NCBI RefSeq assembly: GCF_000281045.1
Contig: NW_008246164.1
Coordinates: forward strand, 52,128-86,342
Reading direction: 5' to 3'
DNA: 34,215 bases
Source: Saprolegnia diclina VS20
Lineage: Eukaryota; Oomycota; Saprolegniomycetes; Saprolegniales; Saprolegniaceae
A program made the position numbers and the translations under genes. The notes beneath the pieces were generated by a model. That model saw only the letters and a program-made list of their open reading frames with translations. It was not told where the DNA came from and did not search any database. Positions 18,301 to 28,297 of this stretch are shown in pieces; position 1 is the first letter of the stretch, and every line of letters begins with the position of its first letter.

Positions 18301-21300
18301 CTTGCGTACGTGGGTCGCAAGGCCCGACTGGTGGTCGTGCTTTGGCGGCGTCTCGGCGAACGGCTGCAGCGACAAGCTCGCCTTCTCTGGCGCACACAGC
18401 AGCAGTGGCACTTGGTCAAAGTGGTCGCCAAAGTACGCCATGTGGCCGTCTGTCGAGCAAAAGCTGCCGTGGTGCACCTTGAGCTTGAGCTCGAGCCCCG
18501 AGTGGTTCTGGACCCAGTACGGCGCAAAAAGATCGACTGTCCGGACACTGTCCCACGAGTGCGCGACACGCACCGTCGGCGCGTCCTCGCCGGGCGCCAC
18601 GCAAATGTCGGCCGACGAAGCGTACGCCTTCTTTGGCAGCTGCACGCGCACCGGGAATGGCGCCGACCAGTGACGGGACGCCGGCGCGTCGCCAGGCACC
18701 GCCAAGCGCACCCGCATGTACGCCGACTCGTCGAGGTTGAGCCCCGAGATCTGCATCGATCGGCCGCTCTCGATACGTCCGCAGCGAGCGTTGACGTCGT
18801 TCACACAAGCAAACCAGGGTACAAGGACTGCCGACTCCGGGTCTTTGAACTTCTTGGGCTTCTTCGTCGACGACTTTGGCGCCGTCATCGAGCGCGACGA
18901 CTGCATCGACGCTAGCGACCCAATCGACGCGTTCGAGGCGAGCGAGAGCCGGCGCCCCGACGGCGGCAGCGTCAGACGCAGCGACGGCGGCAGCTCGAGG
19001 CCGGGCACGTCTGCGGCTTGTACGATCTGGTACTCGACGTCGCACGGCAGAGTGTTTTGCACCACGAGCTGCGGCAAGAGGTGGATGGCCCACGTGCCCT
19101 TGCTGCACTCGATCGTCGTGGGCTGTCCGTCAATGTCCAAGTAGTTGGACACGGGGGACGCAGAGGACCGACCGGGCGTCACCGACAGCGGCAGCGCATT
19201 GCTCCACTCGACTTCACCGACCTGGCGGATCGCAAACGACCCGTGCTCGAGCAGCGGCAGCGGAATGCGGAGGAGCGACTGCCCTTGGACCTCATAAAAG
19301 CGCTCGTCGTTGGCTTGCGCGGGATTGTGCCACGACACGTCGCCGTCATCGTTGAACAAGACAATCTGCGTGAGCTTGGACGTCGCGTTGCGAATGCACT
19401 CGGCCGTCGACACGCTCACCGTCATGCCGTACGTCGAGTCAACGCTAATGTGCACGGCGAGCAGCCGCGGCAGGTACGACGCGCCATACGTCGAGAGATA
19501 CGAGGCTGTCCACTTGAACGTCGGGGGCAGCTGCTTGAGCAAATAGATCGCACGCGTAATGTCGTCCTGCGACGGGTCGTCTTGGTTGAGGTACGTGACC
19601 GCAGCCTCGTACTTGGCCTCGTCGTCGTCGAAGGGCGCGTCCAGAATCATTGGCACGAGGTCCAGGATCAAGTCTTGGCCGAGCACGTCCAGCGGAATCC
19701 CATAGATCGGCTCGTATCCGGGCACCTCAAGCCGCAGTGTGCGCTGCGTCATGACGCGCGTCTTGGCCAAAGCGACCTGAAACTCCTTCCAGCTCACTTG
19801 CCCCGAGTTGTCGGTATCGGCGAGCGCCATGAACGCTGCGACTTGGTCTTCGAGGTCGGCGTCCGAGAGCGACGCGTACGACTTGAGGACGCTTTGGAGC
19901 ACACTTCGGACTTCCTGCGCTTCGAGCTCGCCGCTCTGGTCGGCGTCGGCGTCCCGGAAGGCTTTGCGCATCTCCTTCTCCTTCATGTTGTCCTGGAGCT
20001 CGCCCTTCATCGCGGTCTCCTCTTCCTTAAGCTTGCACACACGGTACTCGTCATGGTGCAGCTCCATCGGGTCCGACAGCTCCTGACGCGACTCGCCCGA
20101 GAGATCAATCACGTACGTCAGCGACGACCCCAGCTGGTTATGCATCCAGCAGAGACCGCCAAGCACCTTGACGTGCTCGCGCTCTTTCGACCCGACCACG
20201 TCCGACTCGTAGAACGCCGCTGTCGTCGCGTTGACCGCGTCCATAAACGCCGACGTCAAGTTGATGTGGAGGTACTGGTCCGAGACCACGTAGCACGCCA
20301 AGTCGCCGCCCACTTCCTTCTTGAGCACCGCGCGGAGCGGGTAGTACTCGATGAACGGCTCGAGCTGACGCGCTCTCGTGTTGTAGTACTTGCAGTAGAT
20401 CGACCCGCAGAGGCTGCCCGTGCCGACGTTGAGCGCGCGCTTGGCAGCATCGGCGTTACCTTCGTACATACGGCAGTCGCCGTGGATCTTGACCTCCTCA
20501 AATGCGAGCTCGAGCGCCGGGACGTGCGCCGGCAACAGACTGTCGACGACCCGAAAGTAAAAGCCGCCAAACGACGTTGCGACCGACGTCAACACAAACA
20601 CGGGCGTCTGCTCAAAGCTTGTCTTTGTCGTCGTTGCTTCGGCGGCTTCGAGCTGCGCGATGGACGTGGCGACCGAGCTCGCATGCTGGTTGAAGAGCCC
20701 TTCAAAGGCCGCCGCGCCCTCGCCCATGACATGCGACGGCAACAGCAGCCACGGACTCTGCTCCGACGGCTTGGCCAGACCTGGGTTGACGAGCCGCGTC
20801 CATGCTTCTTGGGCAAACTCGTACGACTTGAACGTCCGCACCATCTTGAGCTGGACAACGCGCGGCGACTGCCCGTTCAGCGAGCTTGTCGTCGCGCCGG
20901 TTTGCTCGACGTACTTGGTCCAAAACACCATCAAGCGCGCATTCTCGGCCAAATGCGTCGCTTTGCCGGTACTCGGGTTGATCGACGGCACGTGGCTGCG
21001 GTTGAGCTTCGGGTGGATGTACTCGGCGCCCGTCAACGGCAGCGACCCTTGGTGCAGCATGCTATAGTGGATCGTGTCGCGGTCCACAGCGGCTTGAAAT
21101 TCTTCAAACGAAATGTCGCCACTGCGGTCGGCGTCCACCATGTTGAGCAGCGCCGTCTCGCACGCCTTCATCTCATCCAACGTCAGGCCAAGGTCCTTGA
21201 CCAGCGCTTCGAGGAGCCCGAAAATCTCGTCGTGGTCCAACGTGCCGCCGCCGTCCTTGTCGAGCAGCATAAACTGGCGTTGGAGCCGGGCCATCTTGGC

Positions 21301-23886
21301 AGCTTCGAGACGCGCGGCCCGCTGGCTCTGAATACGCGCATCGCGGGCCGCCGTGGCCGCCACGTCGGCGTCGCTGGCGATCCGGGCCGCGCCGACACGC
21401 GCTTGGATCGCTGCAAAGAGCCCAATGTCGTCTTTTGATACGTTGAGAGCAAAGTCCGACACCTTCATCGCGAGCAAGCGCGTGGCGTCGACGCGCGGCC
21501 CAGTGGCCGACGGCAGCACGAGCGTCTTGCCCATGAGCGAGGGGTCGTCCGTGATCTTGGCGTCCTTGACGGCCGACTGGAGGAGGCCCCACTTGCCTTT
21601 GGCGCGCGTCGAGCTGCTGTGCGTCGGTGCCAGGCGGCGTGTCGACGGCTCACTGTGGGCAAACTGGAGCTCGTAGTTCAACTCCAAGTCGACGCCGTCG
21701 CCTTCGAGTTCGAGAAGCGTGCGGAGACCGGGGAGCGTCACGTCGAGGCCGTCGTCCGTCAGCACAATCTTGCACGGCTGGAGCGCGACGTCAATCATGG
21801 TCAGCTGGATCGACTCGGCGTACTTGGTGCTTTTCACGGCGACAGCGACATCGGACGTGAACGCGAGCTGGTGCGAGAGGTGCGTCGACGGGTCGCCGAG
21901 GAGACACACCTCGACGCCCTTGACATTGATGGCGGCCGTGAGCTCCGTGCGCCCGAACAGCGACGGGTCGACCGTCTTGGGCGCATCGACCTCGTACACC
22001 ACAAGCGCGGTTGGCGTCGCCACAATGTCGTCGGCGTCGCGCCACACGAGCGTCTCTTCGTCGTCTGCAAGCGCATCGGCAAAGGCGCTCTGCGCGTCAA
22101 AGAACGGGAGGAGGATCACGAGCACCGAGAAGCTCGCGAGCGTGAGCCCGACCGTGGCCGCCGTGCCGTCGACCGTGTACTGCAGCGAGAGCATGTTCTC
22201 ACAGTCGGGGTTGCGCCCCAGCAGGTGCGGGTATGCATTCGTGGGCGACTGCCGCGTGTCGTCGACGCCAAAGGACGCCAGCACAAGGTCCAGCTCGAGC
22301 TGGCGGCGGTCGACGGCGATCGGTTGCATCGACTGCCGCAGCGAGAGATGCAGCTGGTCCAAGCTCACGCGCAAAAGCGGCGACGACGGCGACGCCCACA
22401 CGCTCACCACCAGGCGTGGCCACGTCAGCGAGAGCTGCAGCGCGGCTAGCACCGACGGCACGGCAAGGGCCGGGTTGTAGTGCTCGAGCGGCGTCTCGAT
22501 AAACTTGGTCAAGTCCGTCGCCGCCTTGAGCTCGTCGGGGATCCGCGGCAACGCGTCGCCAAACGACGGAACCGACCACCCGAGCGCCAGCTGCCGCAGC
22601 ACAAGGATGTCTGTGGCCAGCGTGTTGGCTTCCGTCTCGGCGAGCCGGCGGGCCCGCGCGGTCGCCGCTGCCGCGTCACGCGATCGATGCTGTAGGCGGA
22701 CGTACCACGGCCGGGTCTCGGGCGTATGCTTGGCGCGGTAGTCGGCAATGTACGCGTCGCGCATGGCCTCGGTCATCACATTGCACGCCGCTTCATCGTG
22801 CGCCGCCGCTTGGGCGAGCCAGATGCCGTACTCGGTGCGCGGCCGGAGCACATCGAGCAGCGTCTGGATCTGGTCGGGCACCACATCGAGGCGCATCGGC
22901 GAGAGGTCGACGGCAACGAGCACGTCCTTGGGGGCGTGGTGGAGTCCCTGGAGCATCGGAGGCATCTGGAGGCGCAATACGAGCGCCAACGGCGCCAGCA
23001 TCGGATGCTCGATCGCGGCGGCCTCGTCGGTCGCGTCGGCGGCCGTGCGGAGGCTCAAGCCCGTGAGCTCCAACTGCCGCGCGTCCATGCTCGGACGATC
23101 GCCATCGTGCGTGGCCGAGAGCGTGAGACCCTCGAGCTGCAGCGTGAGAGTGGTGTTGTGCGCATATGCACACGGCGGTGGGCGCGCGACGAGACAGACG
23201 TTGGTCACGCCAAGCGCAACGCTGCCGAGGACCGCGTCGATGGCCGCCAACGGCCAGGACAGGCGCTGCAACGTCGTGTCGAGAGACTCGCCCCAGACAC
23301 CTGCGAGAAGCGTGTACTCGTTGGAGGCCGTCGATACCGGTTTTTGGAAGTGCGCGAGCTTGGCGAGGATCGTCGACGTCCACCATTCGAGGAGCGCGAG
23401 CCGGTTGCTCTTGGCGACTTCCACGTCGGCGTCAAAGCGGGCCTTGTTCTCGGGTTGCTTCCATCGCCACTTGCGCGCGCTGTCCATGAGCAGCTCGATG
23501 TGCAGGCCGTCGAGGAAGAGCCCGACGCGCAATGGCAGGCGCGAATCGCGCTGGCGCACGAGGCACACGAGCATCGAGAGCCACGGAAAGCAGAGCTCGA
23601 GGCGGCGGATGCGGGTCACGAGCGCGTCGGCCGGCAGGCCCAGCATCGGGCCGACCATCGGGCGCAGCGCCGATGCGAGCGCAACGTGCTCGATCGTGAG
23701 CGTCCCATGTAGCATCGACCACGAGATGCGAATGCGCTTGTCGACGTACAGGACGCCATAGCGCCGCGCCGCCCACGTGAGCACGACATCGCCGACTGTG
23801 ATGAGGAGCGCGAGGAGCGTCGTCGTCATGGCCGTCGCGTACCAGGCGACGCGCCACGCGTACTGCCAGGGTATCCAGGCGAGCAT
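15373..23886 (-). CDS. VPS13-family bridge lipid-transfer protein with EF-hands
   Basis: Intronless, 2837 residues, ATG at 23886. A hydrophobic N-terminal segment (about 17-38) precedes a chorein-like N-terminal region (GTLTIEHVALASALRP at about 55-70, then LPLRVGLFLDGLHIELLMD). Four EF-hand loops occur in two pairs: DKDGGGTLDHDE (about 875) with DADRSGDISFEE (about 917), and DADQSGELEAQE (about 1315) with DTDNSGQVSWKE (about 1357). An SHR-BD/adaptor-binding region includes LFAPYWVQNHSGLELKLK (about 1785). The C-terminus has the conserved VPS13 helices (VGSLELMGDPVGLF at about 2422, FKGFAKGVGQGTLGLVASPF at about 2545), a C2-like domain (about 2605-2705) and a poly-Lys tract. VPS13 proteins move phospholipids between organelles at contact sites. 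Calcium control through the EF-hands is inferred. The hydrophobic N-terminus suggests anchoring, perhaps in the ER. Confidence 0.9.
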   Translation of the reverse strand: MLAWIPWQYAWRVAWYATAMTTTLLALLITVGDVVLTWAARRYGVLYVDKRIRISWSMLHGTLTIEHVALASALRPMVGPMLGLPADALVTRIRRLELCFPWLSMLVCLVRQRDSRLPLRVGLFLDGLHIELLMDSARKWRWKQPENKARFDADVEVAKSNRLALLEWWTSTILAKLAHFQKPVSTASNEYTLLAGVWGESLDTTLQRLSWPLAAIDAVLGSVALGVTNVCLVARPPPCAYAHNTTLTLQLEGLTLSATHDGDRPSMDARQLELTGLSLRTAADATDEAAAIEHPMLAPLALVLRLQMPPMLQGLHHAPKDVLVAVDLSPMRLDVVPDQIQTLLDVLRPRTEYGIWLAQAAAHDEAACNVMTEAMRDAYIADYRAKHTPETRPWYVRLQHRSRDAAAATARARRLAETEANTLATDILVLRQLALGWSVPSFGDALPRIPDELKAATDLTKFIETPLEHYNPALAVPSVLAALQLSLTWPRLVVSVWASPSSPLLRVSLDQLHLSLRQSMQPIAVDRRQLELDLVLASFGVDDTRQSPTNAYPHLLGRNPDCENMLSLQYTVDGTAATVGLTLASFSVLVILLPFFDAQSAFADALADDEETLVWRDADDIVATPTALVVYEVDAPKTVDPSLFGRTELTAAINVKGVEVCLLGDPSTHLSHQLAFTSDVAVAVKSTKYAESIQLTMIDVALQPCKIVLTDDGLDVTLPGLRTLLELEGDGVDLELNYELQFAHSEPSTRRLAPTHSSSTRAKGKWGLLQSAVKDAKITDDPSLMGKTLVLPSATGPRVDATRLLAMKVSDFALNVSKDDIGLFAAIQARVGAARIASDADVAATAARDARIQSQRAARLEAAKMARLQRQFMLLDKDGGGTLDHDEIFGLLEALVKDLGLTLDEMKACETALLNMVDADRSGDISFEEFQAAVDRDTIHYSMLHQGSLPLTGAEYIHPKLNRSHVPSINPSTGKATHLAENARLMVFWTKYVEQTGATTSSLNGQSPRVVQLKMVRTFKSYEFAQEAWTRLVNPGLAKPSEQSPWLLLPSHVMGEGAAAFEGLFNQHASSVATSIAQLEAAEATTTKTSFEQTPVFVLTSVATSFGGFYFRVVDSLLPAHVPALELAFEEVKIHGDCRMYEGNADAAKRALNVGTGSLCGSIYCKYYNTRARQLEPFIEYYPLRAVLKKEVGGDLACYVVSDQYLHINLTSAFMDAVNATTAAFYESDVVGSKEREHVKVLGGLCWMHNQLGSSLTYVIDLSGESRQELSDPMELHHDEYRVCKLKEEETAMKGELQDNMKEKEMRKAFRDADADQSGELEAQEVRSVLQSVLKSYASLSDADLEDQVAAFMALADTDNSGQVSWKEFQVALAKTRVMTQRTLRLEVPGYEPIYGIPLDVLGQDLILDLVPMILDAPFDDDEAKYEAAVTYLNQDDPSQDDITRAIYLLKQLPPTFKWTASYLSTYGASYLPRLLAVHISVDSTYGMTVSVSTAECIRNATSKLTQIVLFNDDGDVSWHNPAQANDERFYEVQGQSLLRIPLPLLEHGSFAIRQVGEVEWSNALPLSVTPGRSSASPVSNYLDIDGQPTTIECSKGTWAIHLLPQLVVQNTLPCDVEYQIVQAADVPGLELPPSLRLTLPPSGRRLSLASNASIGSLASMQSSRSMTAPKSSTKKPKKFKDPESAVLVPWFACVNDVNARCGRIESGRSMQISGLNLDESAYMRVRLAVPGDAPASRHWSAPFPVRVQLPKKAYASSADICVAPGEDAPTVRVAHSWDSVRTVDLFAPYWVQNHSGLELKLKVHHGSFCSTDGHMAYFGDHFDQVPLLLCAPEKASLSLQPFAETPPKHDHQSGLATHVRKYLPDFKRVPFSESIDLAAVGTRAQVSCGLTACVLGYEILAAPGQFQHTKILRLVPRFVIKNDVGRPLQLTPLTLHKGAPSQLPVETAKINVGLKPESALIVYKFVGKDSHVPGVRLRDALLAPPTLTEPGPWGPSLPLAEKSVASMWLRGPLSDAPIVELDVQPDGLSTFVTLRDRTRTPELRIENRSTQYAIRYAQLGVKHAEEIVLPPRSWHSYAWDMPIGKDVRLKVFVGSSRVPVLVEMQSVHRLERLTPDDGHIYLHGEVYIDGTTRVLAVGDGPVYHHDRRTLVPDAMFAMALEVGLHGLGVTIVDQTPREIMNITMEGLRMLSPAHSHSTTYELHHLQLDDMTPHTMYPIFLAPIDSGFNSHKREGWRAEHGEHPWLHLVIDSYYDGDMLIVDELSACIGSLALKINLDYALHVLDIFYSLFWPPQTYDEVVAAGIAAAAELLAHRVAWPDPSTLGQNMYVRACTVSSYVLQLVFNSDPDAADSYLLSLLGNTAGSILGGIAHVTPEFAIHPLIMADKFVYKDDLMYNIILWDCLVGNMLGQWYKVVGSLELMGDPVGLFNEITDGIALAARQTKRDFKGESDKKGQGAVILMQTLVGAPSDAIGKAANGFGDILKKATYSKNQEADHEPRHVPEGLLQGGVLLGKSLANGVSGLVTKPMQGAKDDGFKGFAKGVGQGTLGLVASPFIGTLGVIEKLSQSVHNTTHLMDDKDFDGTRRIARKLESAPLKSLSESNIISEMEVRIDRVTGLAMNYSVQVYVQLVELDGDGVPSRLVDKFKTDTLRNTAAPRFDQSRVVDVTSVDMALLFVVAHKRKPIPKKILGTLTLSIEDVYKHFHAMPSRFKSSALVKEKLKSRKVHGGSLFTAVVVGNDDADAKSSKKKKKKKVPTSTSTTAPVSSEPAWEATFNRASTLGSEMLLADAKDDRGSTESETKSAAPITEPLAFDLVADEGKPKIWLDIKYLNSMRT
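15622..15643. repeat. CTT trinucleotide run coding poly-Lys
   Basis: About seven CTT triplets on the plus strand give seven consecutive lysines near the C-terminus of the VPS13-like protein, next to a Ser/Thr-rich segment. Confidence 0.8.
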
Positions 23887-25148
23887 GCTGCGACCTCGGA
23901 TCAAATTCGATTTTGGTCCGCCAGCTTCTACCGTGTACTAGTAATATATATATTCAACGTCATAAAATACTCAAAAAAGTATCCACCATACAAATCGCAA
24001 GCTAAAATACATATTAAAAAAACGTGGGACCGGCCGGTGGTAGCACCCGGCAGGTCTCAGGGCTGTCCCAACTGGCGCATGTCGGCGCCGATGCAGTCGC
24101 CGTCGCCAAGGAAGCTGTCGGTATCGACATCGACAACGTCTGCGCGCTTGGCTAAAGACGAGATCGCGCCTGGGACGATACTACGAGCGAGAGATTTGCA
24201 TGTCGCGGTGAGTAGCGCTACTGCCGCTGGCCTACTCTACCCATCAGCTTCCGTCAACACGCTGGAATGACGGGACTTGATGGCAGTGTCTTTGGCACGG
24301 AAGCAGGCTCGAGGACTTGCGCCATATTGACGACTATTGGGCTTTGTCCATGGAAGAGTCTGGGATAACGAGCGAGGTGGGCATCGCAGAGGCATTAACT
24401 CGATGGATCTAACGTTGATTCGGGTTTATCAACTCAGTACTACTGGCTGAAAGCGCTCTGCAGGAAGATTTGGGTTGCGTAGTTCTACGCCATTGTGCTT
24501 CCTCTCGAAGGAGCGCAAGCGCTTCGAGACCTCTCCCTTCAGTCCCCAGGACCTACTAGGTACGAACAAGACCTTGACCAAGCAAGACGGGCGGTGATGA
24601 CGCACGCCGCGAGCAATGACGACGGTCTTCTGTCGACTGCAATGACGACGAGAATTCGAGGCGTCAACAGCTAGTTTGGCATCGAAGAATATATAAACAG
24701 CTATATAAACTTGCTGAATCGCCAACGTTGGCGCCAAAATTTACAAATGCAATTATGTTTTGTTGGAAAAAGCAAGAACTGGAGGATGATATGCGAGGAG
24801 ACTTTGGGCCATCACCAAGGCAAGAAGAGACTGTCGTTGTGGGACCTACTGTACGTCGATGTACAATAATGTATTTTAACATTGCAGTGTAGTACTAGCA
24901 AGGAAATTGTTTATATATTACCTGGAGTAATACGGGCCATCGGACGCTCGGCGTCGGTAGCGCGTGAGTGCACACAATTACATTGGCAGGTGTAGGTACA
25001 CAAGCGTTGACACGCGCCGTGGCGTGGCACCGTCTGGTTTCCCACATGTGAGAAATGCCACATTTCTGGGGCGCTTCTGGGAAAGCTGTCGTGCGTCCCA
25101 GATGATATGTGTTTCTACAGGTTATGGCGTCGAGTGCAATATCATATT
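23887..25148. other. Long intergenic region, possible decayed minus-strand exon
   Basis: About 1.26 kb of AT-rich sequence upstream of the VPS13-like gene. No supported gene. The best stretch is minus-strand 24057-24236, open and protein-like (LLTATCKSLARSIVPGAISS, then DVDTDSFLGDGDCIG) with a TGA at 24057-24059, but no confident upstream exon joins it. Another minus-strand frame (24429-24737) has no recognisable domain. Confidence 0.3.
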
Positions 25149-25319
25149 ATGAAGGTAGACCAGTATATTGCCGATTCGTGGTGTCGCCACGACGTGGCCC
25201 TTGCCGATGCGCCGACTTGGGCGCTCGCGCTGCTCGGTCCGTGCGTGCAAGCATATGAGATGCGTCGTCCTGGCGATGGAAGCGTCGCTGCATGGAGAGC
25301 TGCGTTGATCGAGAAGTGA
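25149..25319 (+). other. Short ORF (56 residues) upstream of the PTBP-like gene
   Basis: ATG 25149 to TGA 25319; the product starts MKVDQYIADSWCRHDVALAD and has no known domain. It ends 113 bases before the preferred PTBP-like start at 25433 and overlaps the alternative start at 25292 in another frame. It may be an upstream ORF in the leader, an unrelated micro-gene, or chance. Confidence 0.3.
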
Positions 25320-25432
25320 CCGGTTCATTGCTGGAACCGGCGGCCACATACAAACCCCAAGTACCAAAATCTGCCGACCGATCCAGCAAGCAACTGGTGA
25401 TATCGACCATTTCCCAATTTGAGTGGCCCAAG

Positions 25433-28030
25433 ATGCCATACGCGGGCGAGAAGCGGGACGGCGAGACGCATGAGATGAAGCGGCTCCGGCACGAAGAGAA
25501 CCAGGTCGCATCGCGCGTCGTCTTTGCCCGCGGCCTTCCGGACGACTGCCTCGAGAGCGAGCTCATGGCGCTCTGCATGCCCTTCTCGTCGGTCGAGAAG
25601 GTGCTCATGATCCCGGACAAGAACCAAGCGTTCGTCGAGCTACCCGACACGACGGCCGCCACAAACCTCATTGCGTTCTACCAAGCGCACGACGCCATGG
25701 TCCGCGGCAAGAAGGTCTTCTTCGCCTTTAGCAGTCGCGGCGAAATCTGCCCGCAAAAAGGAGCTGCCAAGGGCTTCAAGGAGTCGCCGCGCCGACGATC
25801 ACCGCCGCGGTCCACCCGCCGGTCGCCGCCACGCACTGCCGACCCGCGCGGCTACCAGCCGACGCCCACGACCTACGAGACGACGCCGACCAACTTGTAC
25901 CTCCCGCCCGGTCAGCGCAACAAGATCTTGATGGTCACGATCTCCAACCTCGAGTACGAGGTCAAGGTCGACACGCTGCACCAGGTCCTCGCCCTTCCTT
26001 TGGCTCGAGGTGGTGCTCACATGGATACGTAGGTCTTTTCCGGCTACGGCAGTGTGGTCAAGATCGTGCTCTTCTTCAAGGGCCCCGAGCTCAAGGCGCT
26101 CATCGAGATGGAAACCATCGAGCAGGCGGAGGCCGCGCAGCATGCGCTCAACGGCCGCGACATCTACACGGGCTGCAACACGCTGCACATTGGCATCTCC
26201 AACCACGCCACGTTGACCGTGCGCTTCAACAACGACACGTGCCGGGACTACACCAACCCGACCCTGCCGGCCGGACCGGCCAACCAAGCACCCGAGCCAT
26301 GGATGCTGGACGAACCGGTGGCGCCGGCGCGCACCGAGTTTGTCCCGCCGACGTCGCTCCCGCCACCTACCGCGCGCGGCCGGGACCGCAGGAGTCGTAG
26401 CCGCAGCCGGGATCGCCGCCCGCCCGTGCCGGAGCCCAGGCGTCCGCGGGATCGCCGGGACCTGAGTCCTCGGGCGCCGTCGCCCCGTCGCTTCGAGAGT
26501 CGTGCTCCATCGCCGCGTCGGCTCGACAGTCGGCCGGCTCGGGACTTTGACGCGCGGCCGCGCGAGTACGAGACGCGCGCACCCCGCGACTATGATGCGC
26601 GCGCGCCGCCTCGCGAATACGACCTGCGGGGTCCCCCTCCGCGTGATGGTGACCTCCGCGGCGCTGGCTACGACCCCCGAGAACTGCCTCGGGACTACGA
26701 GTCGAGGGCGCGCGACGTCGCTGCTCGGCCGCGCGAGTTTGAACCGCGTCGCGAGTTTGACACGCGGCCGCGCGAGTACGAGACGCGTCGCGAGTTTGAG
26801 CCGCGCCGAGAGTACGAGCCTCGGCCGCGCGAGTATGACGCTCGGGGCCTGCCCTTGCGGGACCTCGACGTCCGAGGGCCCAGTCGTGACGCGTATGACG
26901 TCCGCGGTCGCGACCTTGACCCGCGTGGGCCGCCGCCACGCGACTACGACGCCCGCCACCGGGACATGGATCCCAGGGGCCGGGACATGGATCCCCGGGG
27001 CCGGGACATGGATCCCCGAGGCCGGGACATGGATCCCCGAGGCCGGGATATGGATCTGCGAGGCCGCGACGCCGACTTTCGAAGCCGGGACATGGATGCT
27101 CGCGGTCGCGACGCGGATCTGCGGGGCCGGGACGTGGATCCTCGTGGTCGCGACGTGGATTTTCGGGGTCGGGCCTTGGATCGCGGGCCACCGGCGCGCA
27201 GTCTCGAGCGTGGGTCACGGTCGAATTCGAGCTTTGATCCGCGCTCGGTGGTGCGGGAGGTGGACGAGCGCCAGCCGCCGCGGCTCAGCGGCAGTCGAGG
27301 TCCACCGCCGCGCCCGCCGCCGTCCAAAGGCCGGGACTTTCCGCCACGCGACGGGCGGTTCGAAGTGCCGTCGTCGTGCGTGCTCATCTGCAGCAACATT
27401 GACGACCACTACATGGTACGCATGTCGCATTCGACTCTCGAGCACTTGGCGCTCACTGCTATGTAGAAAATGCCAGCGCTGTTTACGATCTTTGGGTGCT
27501 TTGGCGACGTGATGCGGCTCAAGATCATGTACCGCAAGCAAGGCACGATCTTGGTGCAGTTTGTCGACGAGGTCCACGCACAGTCGGCGCGCGAGCACCT
27601 CGACGGACTCCATGTGTGCTGTAAGAAGTGGCGCGTCGACTACTCCAAGCACGCGTCCGTGGTCATGCCGCGCGCCGACGCCGAGCCGTTTGAGCTCCAA
27701 AACACAATCGATTTCTCCAAAGCGCTCTCGCACCGGTACCGCCGCCGGTCGCTCGCCGAAGTCGCGCCACCGTCGCCGATGCTGCACATTTCGGGCATCC
27801 CCGATTCGATGCAGCCAGCGACGTTGGCCGGGCCGCACCCGATCGCAGACCTCTGTAGCCAACATGGCATCCTGCGCCAGTTTCACCCGATTCTGAAGCA
27901 ACCCAAGATGGCGCTTTTGGAGATGGAGACGCTGGAAGATGCGCTCGATACGATGGTCGCCCTGGACAACGTCCTGTTTGCCGACGGCCGCATCCGCGTG
28001 TCCTTTTCCAAGTCGTCGCCGCGCCCGTAG
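25433..28030 (+). CDS. Polypyrimidine tract-binding protein-like, four RRMs with long Arg/Asp linker
   Basis: Exons 25433-25984, 26033-27415 and 27467-28030; introns of 48 and 51 nt; 2499 nt, 832 residues. ATG 25433 is preferred because RRM1 begins about 26 residues later; ATG 25292 would add 47. The four RRMs match the PTBP/hnRNP-L arrangement. RRM1 (about 27-102) has VVFARGLPDDCLE and KNQAFVEL. RRM2 (about 163-245) has DTLHQ joined across the intron to VFSGYGSVVKIVLFF, and TVRFNNDTCRDYTNP. RRM3 (from about 632) joins CSNIDDHYM to ALFTIFGCFGDVMRLKI. RRM4 (about 750-830) ends ADGRIRVSFSKSSPRP. PTBPs bind CU-rich RNA and control splicing, stability and translation. The RRM2-RRM3 linker is about 380 residues, several times longer than I recall for animal PTBP1, and is full of RDMDPRG-type and RS-type repeats. 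The first intron has a GTCCTC donor, but its in-frame stop shows it must be removed. Confidence 0.9.
26960..27169 (+). repeat. 21-bp tandem repeat encoding RD-x-D-x-RG units
   Basis: Ten 21-bp units encode seven-residue repeats: four RDMDPRG, then RDMDLRG, RDADFRS, RDMDARG, RDADLRG, RDVDPRG and RDVDFRG. The first units are almost identical in DNA, pointing to recent expansion. Looser REYE/REFE repeats continue upstream. Confidence 0.9.
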
Positions 28031-28297
28031 ATGCCCTTCCTCCTGCCTGCCTACGTCTCTTTCCTGCGCCTGACGACGACCTACTCGTCGACCGCCCCTG
28101 TCGCTTGTTGCTCTTGTTGTACTAGGCACATTATGAACCGAATATACCACCGCAAACCCCCTCGACCCCGTTTCTCCTTGACCTTGCTCTCGGCTAGCAT
28201 TTGGATGCCTGTTGCACGACGTCGACCTAGCGTTGATACTCTGTTGTATAACTCTTCCGAGTGGTCTACTTCAAGATCTATATATATAACTAAGTTC

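Noticed and set aside
15844-21438. Very long plus-strand ORFs (681 codons at 15844-17889, 806 codons at 19018-21438) opposite the VPS13-like gene
   Set aside because: They are the antisense of a continuous, clearly conserved coding frame with GC-rich third positions, which removes stops on the other strand. Their products are Arg/His/Val-rich without domains.
26367-27218. Minus-strand ORF of 283 codons opposite the PTBP linker
   Set aside because: Shadow of the 21-bp Arg/Asp repeat; low complexity, with the PTBP frame confirmed by RRMs on both sides.
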